From JBFIHF01 sp964411125 (GTDB lineage: Bacteria > Myxococcota_A > Bradymonadia > Bradymonadales > Bradymonadaceae), in the NCBI GenBank assembly GCA_964411125.1, contig CAYPJU010000031.1, positions 5,311-69,310 on the forward strand: 64,000 bases of DNA. The letters run 5' to 3'. The notes beneath the pieces were generated by a model. That model did not search any database, was not told the DNA's origin, and saw only the letters and a program-made list of their open reading frames with translations. Below are positions 26,553 to 36,600 of the stretch, in pieces. The number at the start of each line of letters is the position of its first letter. Positions within the stretch are counted from its first letter, which is position 1. The translations under genes were made by a program, and so were the position numbers.

Positions 26553-28667
26553 CTACTCGATGGGGCGGCCGTGCTGCTCGAGGAACCGCCACACCGTGGC
26601 CTGATAGGGGAATTTCGAGCGGTCAGAATAGCAGGTCGGGATCGCGATGTCGTCTTTCATCCCGGGCCAGAAATGGCCTCCTTCCACCGAGCACGTCACG
26701 AACGGGGTGTCGCAGGCCCACTGCTGGCAAGTTCCCTTCGGTCCTACGTCGAAGGGGGTCGACCCCGCGTCGGTCGAGCAGCCGAACGCCTTCAGCCATC
26801 GGTCGCGGTGCTCCTTGTCGCTGAACACGTTGTTGCCCTGACAATTCGCCCCTCCAAGCGAAGGAGTGTTGCGGTCCTCTCGGCCGCGGATGTGCATGGT
26901 TGGGAGGGGGGCTTCGAACTCACACATCTTGAACGACCGCTTCTCGCGATACCCCGAACCGACGACCCCGGACATCTTCATGTGGCATCCGATGCGTTCG
27001 ACCGCCCGCCCGCCCGAACCGACACCGACGCCGTAGATCCACTGCGGGTCGAGACAGAGGATCTTGAAGGTCTCCTCGTACGCTCTCTCGACGAACTCGT
27101 AGTCCTCGGCATTCGACCATGCCTTGAACGTCGTTGCCGACGTCGGCGCGAGGAGGACGAGCCCCTGCTCGTCGGCAATGCCCTGCATTCCGTAGTCTTC
27201 CAGCGCATGGGCCCCGTTGAAGGGGGCGTTGTGGAAGAGGATCATCGTGCGATGCGGCACGTTGGGGTCGTAGCCGTCGGGCAGGCGAACGTGCCACTGG
27301 CGTTGCACCCCTTCTACGCTCGTGGCGAGGAGCTGCTCACCTTCGAAGGGGGGAGGTTGGCCGCAGCCTGAGATGGGCGAATTTTCGATGGCGGGGCCCG
27401 TGTCCGGCCGTGGGTCGTCGGAGCCGAGATCGGCCGCAGAAGCGGTGCCTCCCAGGTCGGGTGGGTCGGCGGCGGGCTGAAGAGTCTCGGTCGGGGGGAG
27501 CGGCTCTTCGATGATCGGCGCCGTCACCGCGGCGGGTGGTGCTGCGGGGGCCGAGTAAACCCCGCGTTTCGTCGCCGAGGTGAGGGAGACCACGGCACCC
27601 ACGAGCACGGCGAGGAGCACCGCGATGCCGGCGAAAGCGATCCAGGGGGAGGGCTTCTTCGTCGCCGAGGGGGGGAGGGGCGGGGCGCCGACGTACGGCG
27701 ACTCGGGGAGCGTCGCCGCCGCCTGCCCGGCCGGCAGAAACCCACCGGTGGCGCCGGGAGGGAGAGGGGGCGGATGGTGAACTGGCCCCGGCCCGGGAGG
27801 GAGGCTGTCGAGACCGTCGAGGCCGGCTTCGATGGCGACGGCGACCTCCTCGGCGCTCGGGAAGCGGTTCTCGGGACGACGCGCCAGCATCCGCTCCACG
27901 ATGTGACGGAACCACGGTGCGACGGGAACCGTGGGCGGGAGGAGCAGTGGTTCCTCGCTGAGGGCCTGTACCAGCATCATGCGGGTGTCTTTCGCATTGA
28001 CGGCGGGCTCTCCGACGAGCAGCTCGTAGACGACGAGTCCGAGGCTGTAGATGTCGGACGAAGTCGTCAGCTCCTCGCCGCACAAGGCCTCCGGTGCCAT
28101 GTAGCGAGGTGTGCCGACGAACGCCCCGGTGCGGGTCAACGACTCCCCCTCGGGCGAGTCGGCGACCGCTTTGGCGATCCCGAAGTCGATCAGCTTCGCC
28201 TGATAAGGGTCTCCGGCATACTCGTGGATGAGGATGTTACCGAGCTTCAGGTCGCGGTGGAGAATCCCGGCGGCGTGGGCTTCGGTGAGGGCGCTACAGA
28301 TCTGAAGGAGAACGTGGACGACGACGTCCTGAGGCAGGGCACCCTCCTGCGCCAGGACTTCCTTGAGATCCCGCGCCTCGATGTACTGCGTCACCATGAA
28401 GAGGAGGCCGGTCGCCGACGTTCCGAAGTCGAACATCGTGATCGTGTGGGGATCTCTGAGCCCGGCGAGGACGCGTGCCTCGCGCATGAAGCGGGCGGCG
28501 AGGGCCCCCCCGTACCCGTCCTCCCCCGGCGCGAGGATCTTGATCGCGACGTTGCGCTCCACCTCCTGGTCTTCGGCCAGGTAGACGGCGGCGAACCCGC
28601 CGCGGCCGAGCACTTTCACGAGGACGTAGCGTCCCTCGAAGACTTCGCCGAGCTCGGGCAGCTTCAT
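26553..28667 (-). CDS. Transmembrane Ser/Thr kinase with PHB-depolymerase/feruloyl-esterase-like ectodomain (pseudo-enzyme) 2
   Basis: A 704-residue protein with the same order as its neighbours. The kinase domain (about 14-275) has GRGGFAAVY, AIKIL, HRDLKLGN, DFGIAK and APEA. A Pro/Gly-rich linker, one transmembrane helix (about 340-365), an acidic Pro-rich stretch and a hydrolase-like ectodomain (about 420-700) follow. The elbow region after DPQWIYGVG reads VGSGG (bases 27006-27029): the aligned nucleophile position is Gly, with a Ser one residue later. The oxyanion strand reads ILFHNA instead of the usual LHG. The disulfide-rich end, with GGHFWP, is retained. Its ATG overlaps the stop of the upstream kinase (ATGA at 28664-28667). 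Confidence 0.9.
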   Translation of the reverse strand: MKLPELGEVFEGRYVLVKVLGRGGFAAVYLAEDQEVERNVAIKILAPGEDGYGGALAARFMREARVLAGLRDPHTITMFDFGTSATGLLFMVTQYIEARDLKEVLAQEGALPQDVVVHVLLQICSALTEAHAAGILHRDLKLGNILIHEYAGDPYQAKLIDFGIAKAVADSPEGESLTRTGAFVGTPRYMAPEALCGEELTTSSDIYSLGLVVYELLVGEPAVNAKDTRMMLVQALSEEPLLLPPTVPVAPWFRHIVERMLARRPENRFPSAEEVAVAIEAGLDGLDSLPPGPGPVHHPPPLPPGATGGFLPAGQAAATLPESPYVGAPPLPPSATKKPSPWIAFAGIAVLLAVLVGAVVSLTSATKRGVYSAPAAPPAAVTAPIIEEPLPPTETLQPAADPPDLGGTASAADLGSDDPRPDTGPAIENSPISGCGQPPPFEGEQLLATSVEGVQRQWHVRLPDGYDPNVPHRTMILFHNAPFNGAHALEDYGMQGIADEQGLVLLAPTSATTFKAWSNAEDYEFVERAYEETFKILCLDPQWIYGVGVGSGGRAVERIGCHMKMSGVVGSGYREKRSFKMCEFEAPLPTMHIRGREDRNTPSLGGANCQGNNVFSDKEHRDRWLKAFGCSTDAGSTPFDVGPKGTCQQWACDTPFVTCSVEGGHFWPGMKDDIAIPTCYSDRSKFPYQATVWRFLEQHGRPIE

Positions 28668-30619
28668 CGCGCCTGCTCCCGTCTAGTGGAACGATGCTCC
28701 GCGAAGAAAGCCGCGATCGCCGCCGCATAGTCGAACTCGGTCGGCACCTGCTTGCAGCTCGGCCATTCCCAGACCGTGCTCTTGCCTCGCGCCCAGTAGT
28801 GACCGCCTTCGATCTCGCACGACACAAACGCTCGCTCGCAGCCCTGGAACTCGCGGCACGAACCGTGTTCGAATTCCCCCCACGATTCGGATGCCTCTTC
28901 GCACCGGTTCAGGGCGCGAACGGAGCGGTCGTTCGACGCAAGCGACACCTCCGATTTTCCGTTGCAGGAGGTTCCTCCACGCCGCGGCAGGTAAGGGTCT
29001 CGGTCCCCCACGAGGGTGATCGTGGGGGTCGCGCGTTCACACGGTAGCCGCGAACGCGTCGCGGTGATCGCGAGGGCCGCGACGTCCCAGTCGCACGCGA
29101 ATTGTTCGGCGAACCGCCCGCCCGCCGCGTTGCCGACGGCGAAGATTCGCGTGGGATCGATGCAGAGCATGGCGTCCACCTGCTCCATCATCAATTCGGC
29201 GAGTCGTCGGTCCTCCTCGACCGCGAGCCACGCGGGGGCGACTTTCCTCGATTGGGGCGCGAGGACGATCCAGTGATTCTCGTCCGCCTGGCTGGCGAGC
29301 TCCGCGAGCATGTCCTCCCCGCTGTGTAACGACGAGTGCGCCGCGACGACCAGCGGGTAGCGTTCGTCGCCGTCGTAGCTGTCGGGGAGGCGTAGCCAGA
29401 ACGTGCGCTTCTGGTCGAACGAGACGATCTCGAACCGCCGGGTGCCGACGAACTCCGGCTCGACGTTACATCCATCGCGGGGGGGAGGGGTGTCGATGAC
29501 GATGGCAGTCGGCTGCGGTTCGGGGTCGTCCGCAGGACGCATGTCGATGGTGTCTTCTTCGAGGAAAGCTGCGGAGATCGTAGCCGGACGCGGCGTGTCG
29601 CGAGGCTGAGGAGGCGCCGTCGGTTGGAGCGAAGCTCCCAGCCACACCGCGCCGAACCCCAGGCAGGCGATCCCCGCCACCACGAGGCCGACCTTCAGCG
29701 CCGCGGAACTGATGATTCCGACGGCGCGGGGCCGTGCGGAGTCCTGCGCCCAGCGTGGGGGCTCGGCGGCCCTGCCTCCATCGAGGGCGTCGAGGACCGC
29801 CTCGGCACTCTGCAGCCGCCGGGCGGGATCGCGGATGCACATCCGTTCGATCGTCGTGACGAGCGGAGCGGGAAACCGCTCCGGTCCGGGCACGCGGATT
29901 GGCCAGGAGGCGAGCTGGTTGTTGATGATCTCCATTCGGTCGGCGCCATCGATGGCGCGCCTCCCCATCAACATCTCCCAGGCGAGCAGACCGAGGCAAT
30001 AGATGTCCGCGGGGGGCCCGATATCCATTCCGCAGAGCTGTTCGGGGGCCATGTGGGTGGGCGTACCGACGACGAGGCCCGTGCGCGTGAGCTTCTCGAG
30101 CTGCGGCGTCGGGTGAAGCGCCCTGGCGATCCCGAAATCGATCAGTTTGACGCGCCAGGGGTCGTCGCCGTGCCGGTATATCAGGACGTTTGCGGGTTTG
30201 AGATCGCGGTGCAAGATTCCCTGGGCGTGAGCTTCCCGCAATGCCTGTGCGAGCTGCCGCACGATGTGTACGACGACCGAAGCCGGGAGTCCTCCCTGCC
30301 GATAGACGACGTCGTGCAGATCTTCGGCCTCGACGTACTCGAAGACCATGTAGAGCAGACCCGAAGCGCTCCGATTTGCCTCGTAGAGGGTGATGGTGTG
30401 AGGGTCGCGGAGCTGGGAGAGCACCCGGGCTTCACGCAAGAAACGTCCCTCACCTTCGCGGTCGAAAGCGCCGTCGGGGAGCGGATCGAGGATCTTGAGA
30501 GCGACGGTTCGGCCGACGTGCTCGTCTCGCGCACGGTAGACGGCCGCGAATCCTCCCCGCCCGAGGAGGCGATCGATGGCGTATCGCCCTTCGAAAATCT
30601 GACCGGGTTCGAGGGTCAT
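28664..30619 (-). CDS. Transmembrane Ser/Thr kinase with PHB-depolymerase/feruloyl-esterase-like ectodomain (pseudo-enzyme) 3
   Basis: A 651-residue protein and the first gene of the kinase operon. The kinase domain shows GRGGFAAVY, ALKIL, HRDLKPAN, DFGIAR and APEQ, so it should be active. One transmembrane helix lies near residues 305-330, followed by a linker and the ectodomain. After DPTRIFAVG the elbow reads NAAGG (bases 29114-29137), so neither the expected position nor the next residue is Ser. The oxyanion strand reads AAHSS. The acid loop GDRDP and the His of GGHYWA are kept. ATG 30619 is preferred because it aligns with the other kinases' N-termini; ATG 30637 is six codons upstream. 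A terminator separates it from the VWA gene. Confidence 0.9.
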   Translation of the reverse strand: MTLEPGQIFEGRYAIDRLLGRGGFAAVYRARDEHVGRTVALKILDPLPDGAFDREGEGRFLREARVLSQLRDPHTITLYEANRSASGLLYMVFEYVEAEDLHDVVYRQGGLPASVVVHIVRQLAQALREAHAQGILHRDLKPANVLIYRHGDDPWRVKLIDFGIARALHPTPQLEKLTRTGLVVGTPTHMAPEQLCGMDIGPPADIYCLGLLAWEMLMGRRAIDGADRMEIINNQLASWPIRVPGPERFPAPLVTTIERMCIRDPARRLQSAEAVLDALDGGRAAEPPRWAQDSARPRAVGIISSAALKVGLVVAGIACLGFGAVWLGASLQPTAPPQPRDTPRPATISAAFLEEDTIDMRPADDPEPQPTAIVIDTPPPRDGCNVEPEFVGTRRFEIVSFDQKRTFWLRLPDSYDGDERYPLVVAAHSSLHSGEDMLAELASQADENHWIVLAPQSRKVAPAWLAVEEDRRLAELMMEQVDAMLCIDPTRIFAVGNAAGGRFAEQFACDWDVAALAITATRSRLPCERATPTITLVGDRDPYLPRRGGTSCNGKSEVSLASNDRSVRALNRCEEASESWGEFEHGSCREFQGCERAFVSCEIEGGHYWARGKSTVWEWPSCKQVPTEFDYAAAIAAFFAEHRSTRREQAR

Positions 30620-30706
30620 GCGGGCATGGTACTCCATCGCGGCACCGAGGGCAGCTTTCCGCAGTGCAGAAGGAGGCTATCCGCGCGTTTTTCGGGCCGA
30701 AACGGA

Positions 30707-30739
30707 AGAGGCGCCGTCAGGAATGCCGACGGCGCCTCT
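30707..30739 (-). terminator. Rho-independent-like terminator after the VWA lipoprotein gene
   Basis: A perfect 12-bp inverted repeat (arm AGAGGCGCCGTC, 30707-30718, with its complement at 30728-30739) has a 9-base loop. On the minus strand it is followed by a moderately T-rich stretch (TTCCGTTTC). It starts 25 bases after the VWA stop and insulates the kinase operon from that gene. Confidence 0.65.
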
Positions 30740-30763
30740 CGGAGCAGGGGGGAGACCATCAGG

Positions 30764-32356
30764 TCACTGTGCGATGCAGATCGCCTCGCCGGGACTCCCG
30801 GCGCAGACGCCGCTACAGCAGTCGCCGTTTTCGACGCAGGAGACGCCGGTCGGGCGGCAAGGGTCTTCGCAGACGCCGTTGTTGCAGGAGTCGAAGCAGC
30901 AGTCCGCATCGCTCCGGCAGGTCTCCGCCTCCTCGCGGCAGCAGCCCCAGAACTTGGTCGGGTCGCATTCCTCTGGACATCCGAGGATGATCTCGAGGGA
31001 AGTCATGCTGGGGTCGGCCCCCTTGAGCTGGTCGCAGGCAGCGCCGGAGAGCTGCAGCGTGGCCGTGGACGATTCGTAGGTGTACCCGTTCCGCGGCAGG
31101 TACTGACCGTTCAGCTTGACCCAGATCTTGTTCGTGTCGTCGGGCTTCGGATCGAGGATGTAGGAGCACTCGACGAGCGACTCGGAGATGGCGCTGATGG
31201 TGTCGACGAGGGTCTGGGTGTCGTCGGCGACGTAGAAGTTTCGAGCGGCGTCGTTGGGGTTGTTGGTGCCGCCCGCCTGCGCGATCGCGTTGAGGGTCGA
31301 TTCGTTCGCGGCGGAGCGGAAACCGACGACGTAGGTGTTGATGCCGGCGTCGAAGAGCGCGCGCGCTTCGAAGACGGCGGGGTGGATGTTCTCGCAGTTG
31401 TTGGGTTCGCCATCGGTGATGAGGATGACGGCTTTCGCTCGGCCCGCGTCCTGCGGGTCGGCGGCGTCGTTGAGGCGTCCCTGCGTCCGCACCTGATAGA
31501 GCGACGTACCGGTCGGCGTACCGCCGAAGGCGAAGAGCCCCGCGTACGACTGCTTGACCTGAGCCGCGGTGTGCTCTCCCATCGGGAGAAGCTCGGACGA
31601 CTCGCACGCCGTCCCGTTGTTGCCGGGAGGCTCGGGGAATGCCGACATCCCGAAGCGGACCTGTTCGGCGAGGGCGTCAGCGACCGCGTCGAGCGCGGTC
31701 TTCGCCTGGTCGATCGGCCAGGGCACCGGGTTGGCGACGCAGCACGCGCGCTCGCAGCACTCGTTGGTCGAACAGTTGGGGCAGCAGTTCGTGACACGTG
31801 GATCCTGGCACGAGCTGTACTCGCCCATCGACCCCGACTTGTCGAAGAGGATGTGGATGTTCGGTTTCAGTACCGCAAACGAAGCTTGCTGGTTTCCGCA
31901 GATCTCGCCGACCGGGACGTCGCTGCAGGCGTCACCCGTCCCGTCGCCCGTGGAGTCGGTCTGGGCCGGGTTCTGGACCATCGGGCAGTTGTCGCAGACG
32001 TCCCCGATACCGTCGCGGTCGGTGTCGAGTTGGTCTTCGTTCGCCACGTACGGGCAGTTGTCGAGCCGGTCGGGGATGCTGTCTTCGTCTTCTTCGGCCC
32101 AGAGGTCTTCAGTCCCGGTAGGGAACTCCTCCTCTTTGTCGCCCGGGCCGACCGCTTTCGGCTGGCACTCGCCGGAGATGGGGTTGAACTCCTCGTTGGC
32201 GGCGCAATTTCCGTCGTTGTTGCCACCGTCGCTATCGATGACGATACCGTTGTTCTCGTCCCCGTTGTTGCTCCCGGACGAGCAGTTGGAGCAGGAAGCC
32301 ATCGCCAGGATGGCGGTGGCGGCAGAGAGTCGCAAAAGTCGTCGAATATACGGCAT
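30764..32356 (-). CDS. VWA-domain lipoprotein with thrombospondin type-3 repeats and Cys-rich tail
   Basis: A 530-residue exported protein. The signal peptide ends in a lipobox (MASC), followed by an Asn/Gly/Asp-rich spacer. Residues about 85-150 carry TSP3 calcium-binding repeats (DTDRDGIGDVCDNCP and relatives). A von Willebrand A domain follows, with the MIDAS motif DKSGSMG and the downstream acidic region VILITDGEPNNC. The C-terminal 100 residues hold many Cys in CC pairs, similar in style to the lipoprotein at 9073. Such proteins are common on myxobacterial surfaces and are thought to bind proteins or matrix; the ligand is unknown. ATG 32356 was chosen over GTG 32362 because AAGGAG lies nine bases upstream. 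Confidence 0.85.
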   Translation of the reverse strand: MPYIRRLLRLSAATAILAMASCSNCSSGSNNGDENNGIVIDSDGGNNDGNCAANEEFNPISGECQPKAVGPGDKEEEFPTGTEDLWAEEDEDSIPDRLDNCPYVANEDQLDTDRDGIGDVCDNCPMVQNPAQTDSTGDGTGDACSDVPVGEICGNQQASFAVLKPNIHILFDKSGSMGEYSSCQDPRVTNCCPNCSTNECCERACCVANPVPWPIDQAKTALDAVADALAEQVRFGMSAFPEPPGNNGTACESSELLPMGEHTAAQVKQSYAGLFAFGGTPTGTSLYQVRTQGRLNDAADPQDAGRAKAVILITDGEPNNCENIHPAVFEARALFDAGINTYVVGFRSAANESTLNAIAQAGGTNNPNDAARNFYVADDTQTLVDTISAISESLVECSYILDPKPDDTNKIWVKLNGQYLPRNGYTYESSTATLQLSGAACDQLKGADPSMTSLEIILGCPEECDPTKFWGCCREEAETCRSDADCCFDSCNNGVCEDPCRPTGVSCVENGDCCSGVCAGSPGEAICIAQ

Positions 32357-32579
32357 GTTCACTCACTCCTTCTCGATTCCGGGGCATAGTAGCAGGTACC
32401 CCATGGACTTTCGAAATCGATTCGGTCCCCTGCTGCGCTTCGGGCACCGGTGCGGTGCGGAGCGGTTCCGACCTTCCGGGCGCGGGCGGTGCTCGGGAAT
32501 TTGAAGGGGGGCGCCACTTGTTTTCGGGGCGCGGATCGCTACGCTGCAGACGCGATTCAGTCCAGAGCCCCAGAGAGTC

Positions 32580-32840
32580 ATGCGACGGCAAATCAAGAAG
32601 TGTATCGACGAACAGATCAACCCGATGATCGCCAGCCACGGGGGGCGCATCGACCTCGTCGACTACGTCGACAAGAATATCTACATCGAGATGTCGGGCG
32701 GCTGCCAGGGATGCGCGGCGAGCGCCGCGACGCTGCGTGACGGTGTCGAGCGTCTGCTGCGTGAGAGCTTCGGCGAAGACGTCAACGAGATCATCGACGT
32801 GACGGACCACTCCGCCGGCGAGAATCCCTTCTACGCCTGA
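32580..32840 (+). CDS. NifU C-terminal domain-like Fe-S scaffold protein
   Basis: A complete 86-residue single-domain NifU-like (Nfu) protein. It has the family's CxxC in MSGGCQGCAASAATLR, which binds or transfers an Fe-S cluster between two subunits, and the preceding strand pattern (GGRIDLVDYV). It ends in DVTDHSAGENPFY; the ENPFY ending is seen in many standalone Nfu domains. It acts in the cytoplasm in cluster delivery. Its stop overlaps the next gene's ATG by one base (TGATG), which is odd because the next product is exported. Confidence 0.9.
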   Translation: MRRQIKKCIDEQINPMIASHGGRIDLVDYVDKNIYIEMSGGCQGCAASAATLRDGVERLLRESFGEDVNEIIDVTDHSAGENPFYA

Positions 32841-33640
32841 TGTCCCCTCGCTCCTCGTCAGGTCTCGCTCTCGCGGCGTGCGCGTTGGTGCTCGTCGCGA
32901 CGACGTCCGCTTGTGACGGCAAGTCGTGCAGCGAGAAGCCTGACTACCCCGAATACGACGAAGAAGTAGTCGAGCAGATCGAGGATCTCCTCGACGAAGG
33001 GGACGTGTACGAGAATCAGAAAGCGCGCATCGTTGGCCTTCACGCAGCGATGGCGCCGCAGCGCGCCAAGATGCGGGTCGCGCGCGAGGGCGTGCGCACG
33101 AAGATGATCGACGAACTCGTGGCGCTCCAGCCCGAGCCCGCCAGATTCCGCAGCCTCATCGACCAGATGTACGGAATCATCATGCCCTACGCGTATACCG
33201 GCGAGGCGATGATGCTGAAGGCGCATCGAATGCTGACCGAGGAACAGCGCCAGGGGATCGCCGAGCCGCTCGCCGAGCCGCCCGACGAGTACGACGGGTC
33301 GTTCGCGGTGAACCGAGGGATCGACGCGGCGCTACTGAAGATCGACGCTACCGAGGCCCAGGAGAAGCTGGTGTATGGCTGGCGCGACAAGATGGTGAAG
33401 AAGACCGACCAGCTCTACCGCGACCAGCACGCACAGCGGATGGTGTTGCTCGAGGAGTGGCTGTCGGCGAAGCCGGATCCGAAACGCGTCCGCAAGCACG
33501 TCGACATTGCGTCCCAACAGATCCGCACGTACGTCCACACCTTCGGTGACGGCGCGATGGAGATCACGCGCGCGCTCACCCCGAAGCAGCGTCTGTGGAC
33601 CAACCAGCAGGTCAACAAGCTCCGACGCTGCGAGGAGTGA
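32840..33640 (+). CDS. Predicted lipoprotein with LTxxQ motifs (Spy/CpxP-like)
   Basis: A 266-residue helical protein with a signal peptide ending in TSAC (lipobox-like). Two LTxxQR motifs (MLTEEQRQGI and ALTPKQRLW) are spaced as in Spy/CpxP/LTxxQ periplasmic proteins, though this one is longer and appears to contain a duplicated unit. Such proteins act as envelope chaperones or metal or stress sensors. The ATG overlaps the nfu stop. It converges tail-to-tail with the Ig surface protein gene, with only one base between stops. The family assignment rests on motif and helix pattern only. Confidence 0.6.
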   Translation: MSPRSSSGLALAACALVLVATTSACDGKSCSEKPDYPEYDEEVVEQIEDLLDEGDVYENQKARIVGLHAAMAPQRAKMRVAREGVRTKMIDELVALQPEPARFRSLIDQMYGIIMPYAYTGEAMMLKAHRMLTEEQRQGIAEPLAEPPDEYDGSFAVNRGIDAALLKIDATEAQEKLVYGWRDKMVKKTDQLYRDQHAQRMVLLEEWLSAKPDPKRVRKHVDIASQQIRTYVHTFGDGAMEITRALTPKQRLWTNQQVNKLRRCEE

Positions 33641-33641
33641 G

Positions 33642-36600
33642 TCAGGCGTCGGGGCCGGTCTGGCCGCGACGTCGCCGCATCCCGAACAATCCGAGCAGCA
33701 GTAGCCACGCGGGTCCCGGCGCGTCGGTGGGCGCCGAGCTGCAACCTCCGCCCGTGAGGAGCACGCCGGTCGCGCCGTCGTCTTCGGGGTCGAGCGGGTC
33801 GGTTCCATCGACGTCGACTTCGATGCCGTCAGGGACCCCTCCGCCGTCGGTGTCCCACTTGCGGGGATCGGTGCCGAGGTCGACTTCGCGGTCGTCGGTG
33901 AGGCCGTCGCTGTCGGTGTCTCCCGCGTTGGGGTTGGTCCGCAGGTCGATCTCCACGCCGTCGTCGAGCCCGTCGTTGTCCGTGTCGGGGTCGAGCGGGT
34001 CGGTGTTCCAGTCGTTGATCTCTTCGCCGTCGTCGAGCCCGTCTCCGTCGGTGTCCGCTTTGTCAGGGTCGGTCCCGATCTCGCGTTCCTCGTCGTCGGT
34101 GAGGCCGTCGCCGTCGCGGTCGTCGGTGACCGGCACGGTGACCGAGATCGTCTCGGTGAGCTCGCCGGCGTCGCCACGGGCGACGACCTCGATCTCGTGG
34201 TCGCCGCCTCCCAGGGCGTCGTCCTCGGAGATGGTGAAGGTCCAGTCGCCCTCTTCGTCGGCGGTGGTGCTGCCGACGAGGACACCGTCGACGAAGATTT
34301 CGATCGTCGCGCCGGGGTTGGCAGTGCCCGTGATCGTCGGGGTCGCTCCGACCTCGTCGCCATCGACCGGTGCGGTGATGGTCAGGATCGGCGTCGCCGC
34401 GCCCGCGTCGACGGTCACCTCGATGGTCGTCGCATCGCTGGTATTGCCGGCGGCGTCCGTCCCACGAGCGGAAATCTCGAGTTCACCTTCGGTCACTCCC
34501 TCGACGTCGATGCTCCAGTTCCCCGTGTCGTCTGCCGTGGTGGTGTAGGTCGTACCGCCGACGGTGAGAGTGATGGTCGCGTTCGGCTCGGAGGTCCCCG
34601 AGATCGTGAGCGTTCCGGGCGCGACGGTGTCGCCATCGAGCGGTTCGGTGAACGAGATGGTGGGGGGCGTCGTGTCGATCCCGAAATCGACCGAATCGGA
34701 CCCGACGCCACCGTCCTGTGCGGTGACCGAAGCGGTCACGGTGTGTTTGCCGTCGGAGAGGTCCATGTCGGGGGTGTAGCTCCACGCGCCATTGGGTCCC
34801 GCGGTCACGGTGACGCTGAACTCGTTCGGCGTCCCTTCGTCGAACGTGATGACGACCGTCGCACCGGCGTCGGCGCGTCCCGTCACGGTGGGACGCGGGT
34901 TCGACGTCGTGCTCTCGTCGGTCGGCTGATTGATGGTGACGAACGGGAGGTTGGAGTCGACGGTGATCGAGATCGAGTCCGAGCCGACGTTGCCCGCGTC
35001 GTCCTCGATGGACGCTTCCACGGTATGGCTCCCGTCGGCGAGCGGGTCGGTCGGCCGGTAACTCCAGTTCCCGTTGGCGTCAGTCTGGACGGTGACGGTC
35101 TTCTCGTCGGCGGTCCCGCGGTCGAACACGAGGGTCACGGTACTGTTCGGCGCATCGGAGGTCCCCTCGAACTCGGGGGTCGCGTCTGCCGTGGTCGCGT
35201 TGTCGCTCGGGTCGGTGATCGCGAGCGCAGGGGCGGTCGTGTCGACTTCGAACATCGCCGAATCCGTGGTGGTCGCGGCGTCCGATCCGACCTGGCTCAC
35301 GTCGACCGTATGGGTGCCGTCGGCGAGCGCCGACATCGGGTCGTAGCTCCAGGTGCCGTCGGCCGCGACGACGACGGACGCCGTCTCCTCGGTGGCTTCG
35401 CCTTCGTCGATGACGATGTCGACGGTCTGGCCCGGCTCCCCGGTTCCGGAGATGGTCGGGCTCGCATCGGCGATGATCGTGCCGTCGCCTGGGGTGTTCA
35501 GCGCGACGTCGACGCCGGCACTGATCGTGAAGTCGACGCTGTCGGTGCCGGTGTTACCGAAGGCGTCGGTCGCCGACGCCGTCACGGTGTTCGATCCGGT
35601 CGGCAAGTCGTTGGTGGGTGTGTAGGTCCAGTCGCCGTTGGCATCCGCGGTCACGACCACGGTGCGTTCGTTGAGCGCGCCGGGGTTGAAGACCAGAGTG
35701 ACCTCGCCACCGGGCTCCGTCGTTCCGGAGACGGTCGGGGTGCGGTCGGCGGTGGTGGAGTTGGCCGTCGGTTCGTCGAGCGTGATCGTGGGCGGGGTAG
35801 TGTCGACCGTGAAACTGCCGTCGGCGGTGCCGGTCGAGCCGTTGCTCGAGCCGACGGCGGTCACGTCGTGTGCGCCGTCGGAGAGTGCGTTCGTCGGCGT
35901 GTAGCTCCACACCCCCTGGGAGTTCGCCGTCACGGTACCGCTCTGCTCGTTCGGCGTGTCCGGATCGATCCGCACCACGACGACCGCGCCGGGATCGGTC
36001 GTCCCGCTGATCGTGGGGGTCGCGTCGCTCGTGGTCGCTCCGTCCGTCGGCGACGTGATGTCGATGTCGAGCGGGAGCGCTTCGCCGCACCCGTTCGTCC
36101 CGCACGAGACCGGGTCGCTCACCTCGTCGGCGATAGAGGTTCCAATGTCGGCGGCGAAGGAGTTCGCGCTATTGCCGCTGCCCAGGATGATGCCGAAGTC
36201 GGTCCCCGGGACGACCCCGATTGTGGCGAGGTCGGTCCAGGGAACGGCGAAGTCTAGGAAGAAGTCCGCGTTGCCAGCGAACATCGTCGGCGCCGAGACG
36301 ACACGACCGTGGGTGGTGAACAGGTACGACGCCACCTGAACTTCCGCCTGGTCGCTCGGGTCTCCGATGGTCCCCTGGGTCGTGTTCTGCTGAAGCGAAA
36401 CGATCTCGGGGTTGGTGATGCCATTCACCATCACCAGGCCCTCGTACGTGTCGAGGTTGCCGTCGGTCTCGAACTCGACCCCCCAACTGAAGGGTTTGAG
36501 CTCGGTCATCGAATTGTCGCGGGGATCGTCGTCGAGCCGTAGCCGGAAGTAGAGAAACGTCCCGTCGGAATGTGTGAACGCCGCTCCGTTGGTGGTGTCC

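Noticed and set aside
29624..32389. Open frame of about 920 codons on the plus strand
   Set aside because: It lies antisense to a kinase and the VWA lipoprotein, both with clear motifs. Its Val/Asp/Arg composition is typical of a shadow frame.
34197..36257. Open frame of about 690 codons opposite the Ig-repeat protein
   Set aside because: Its apparent repeats only mirror the real Ig-like repeats on the other strand.
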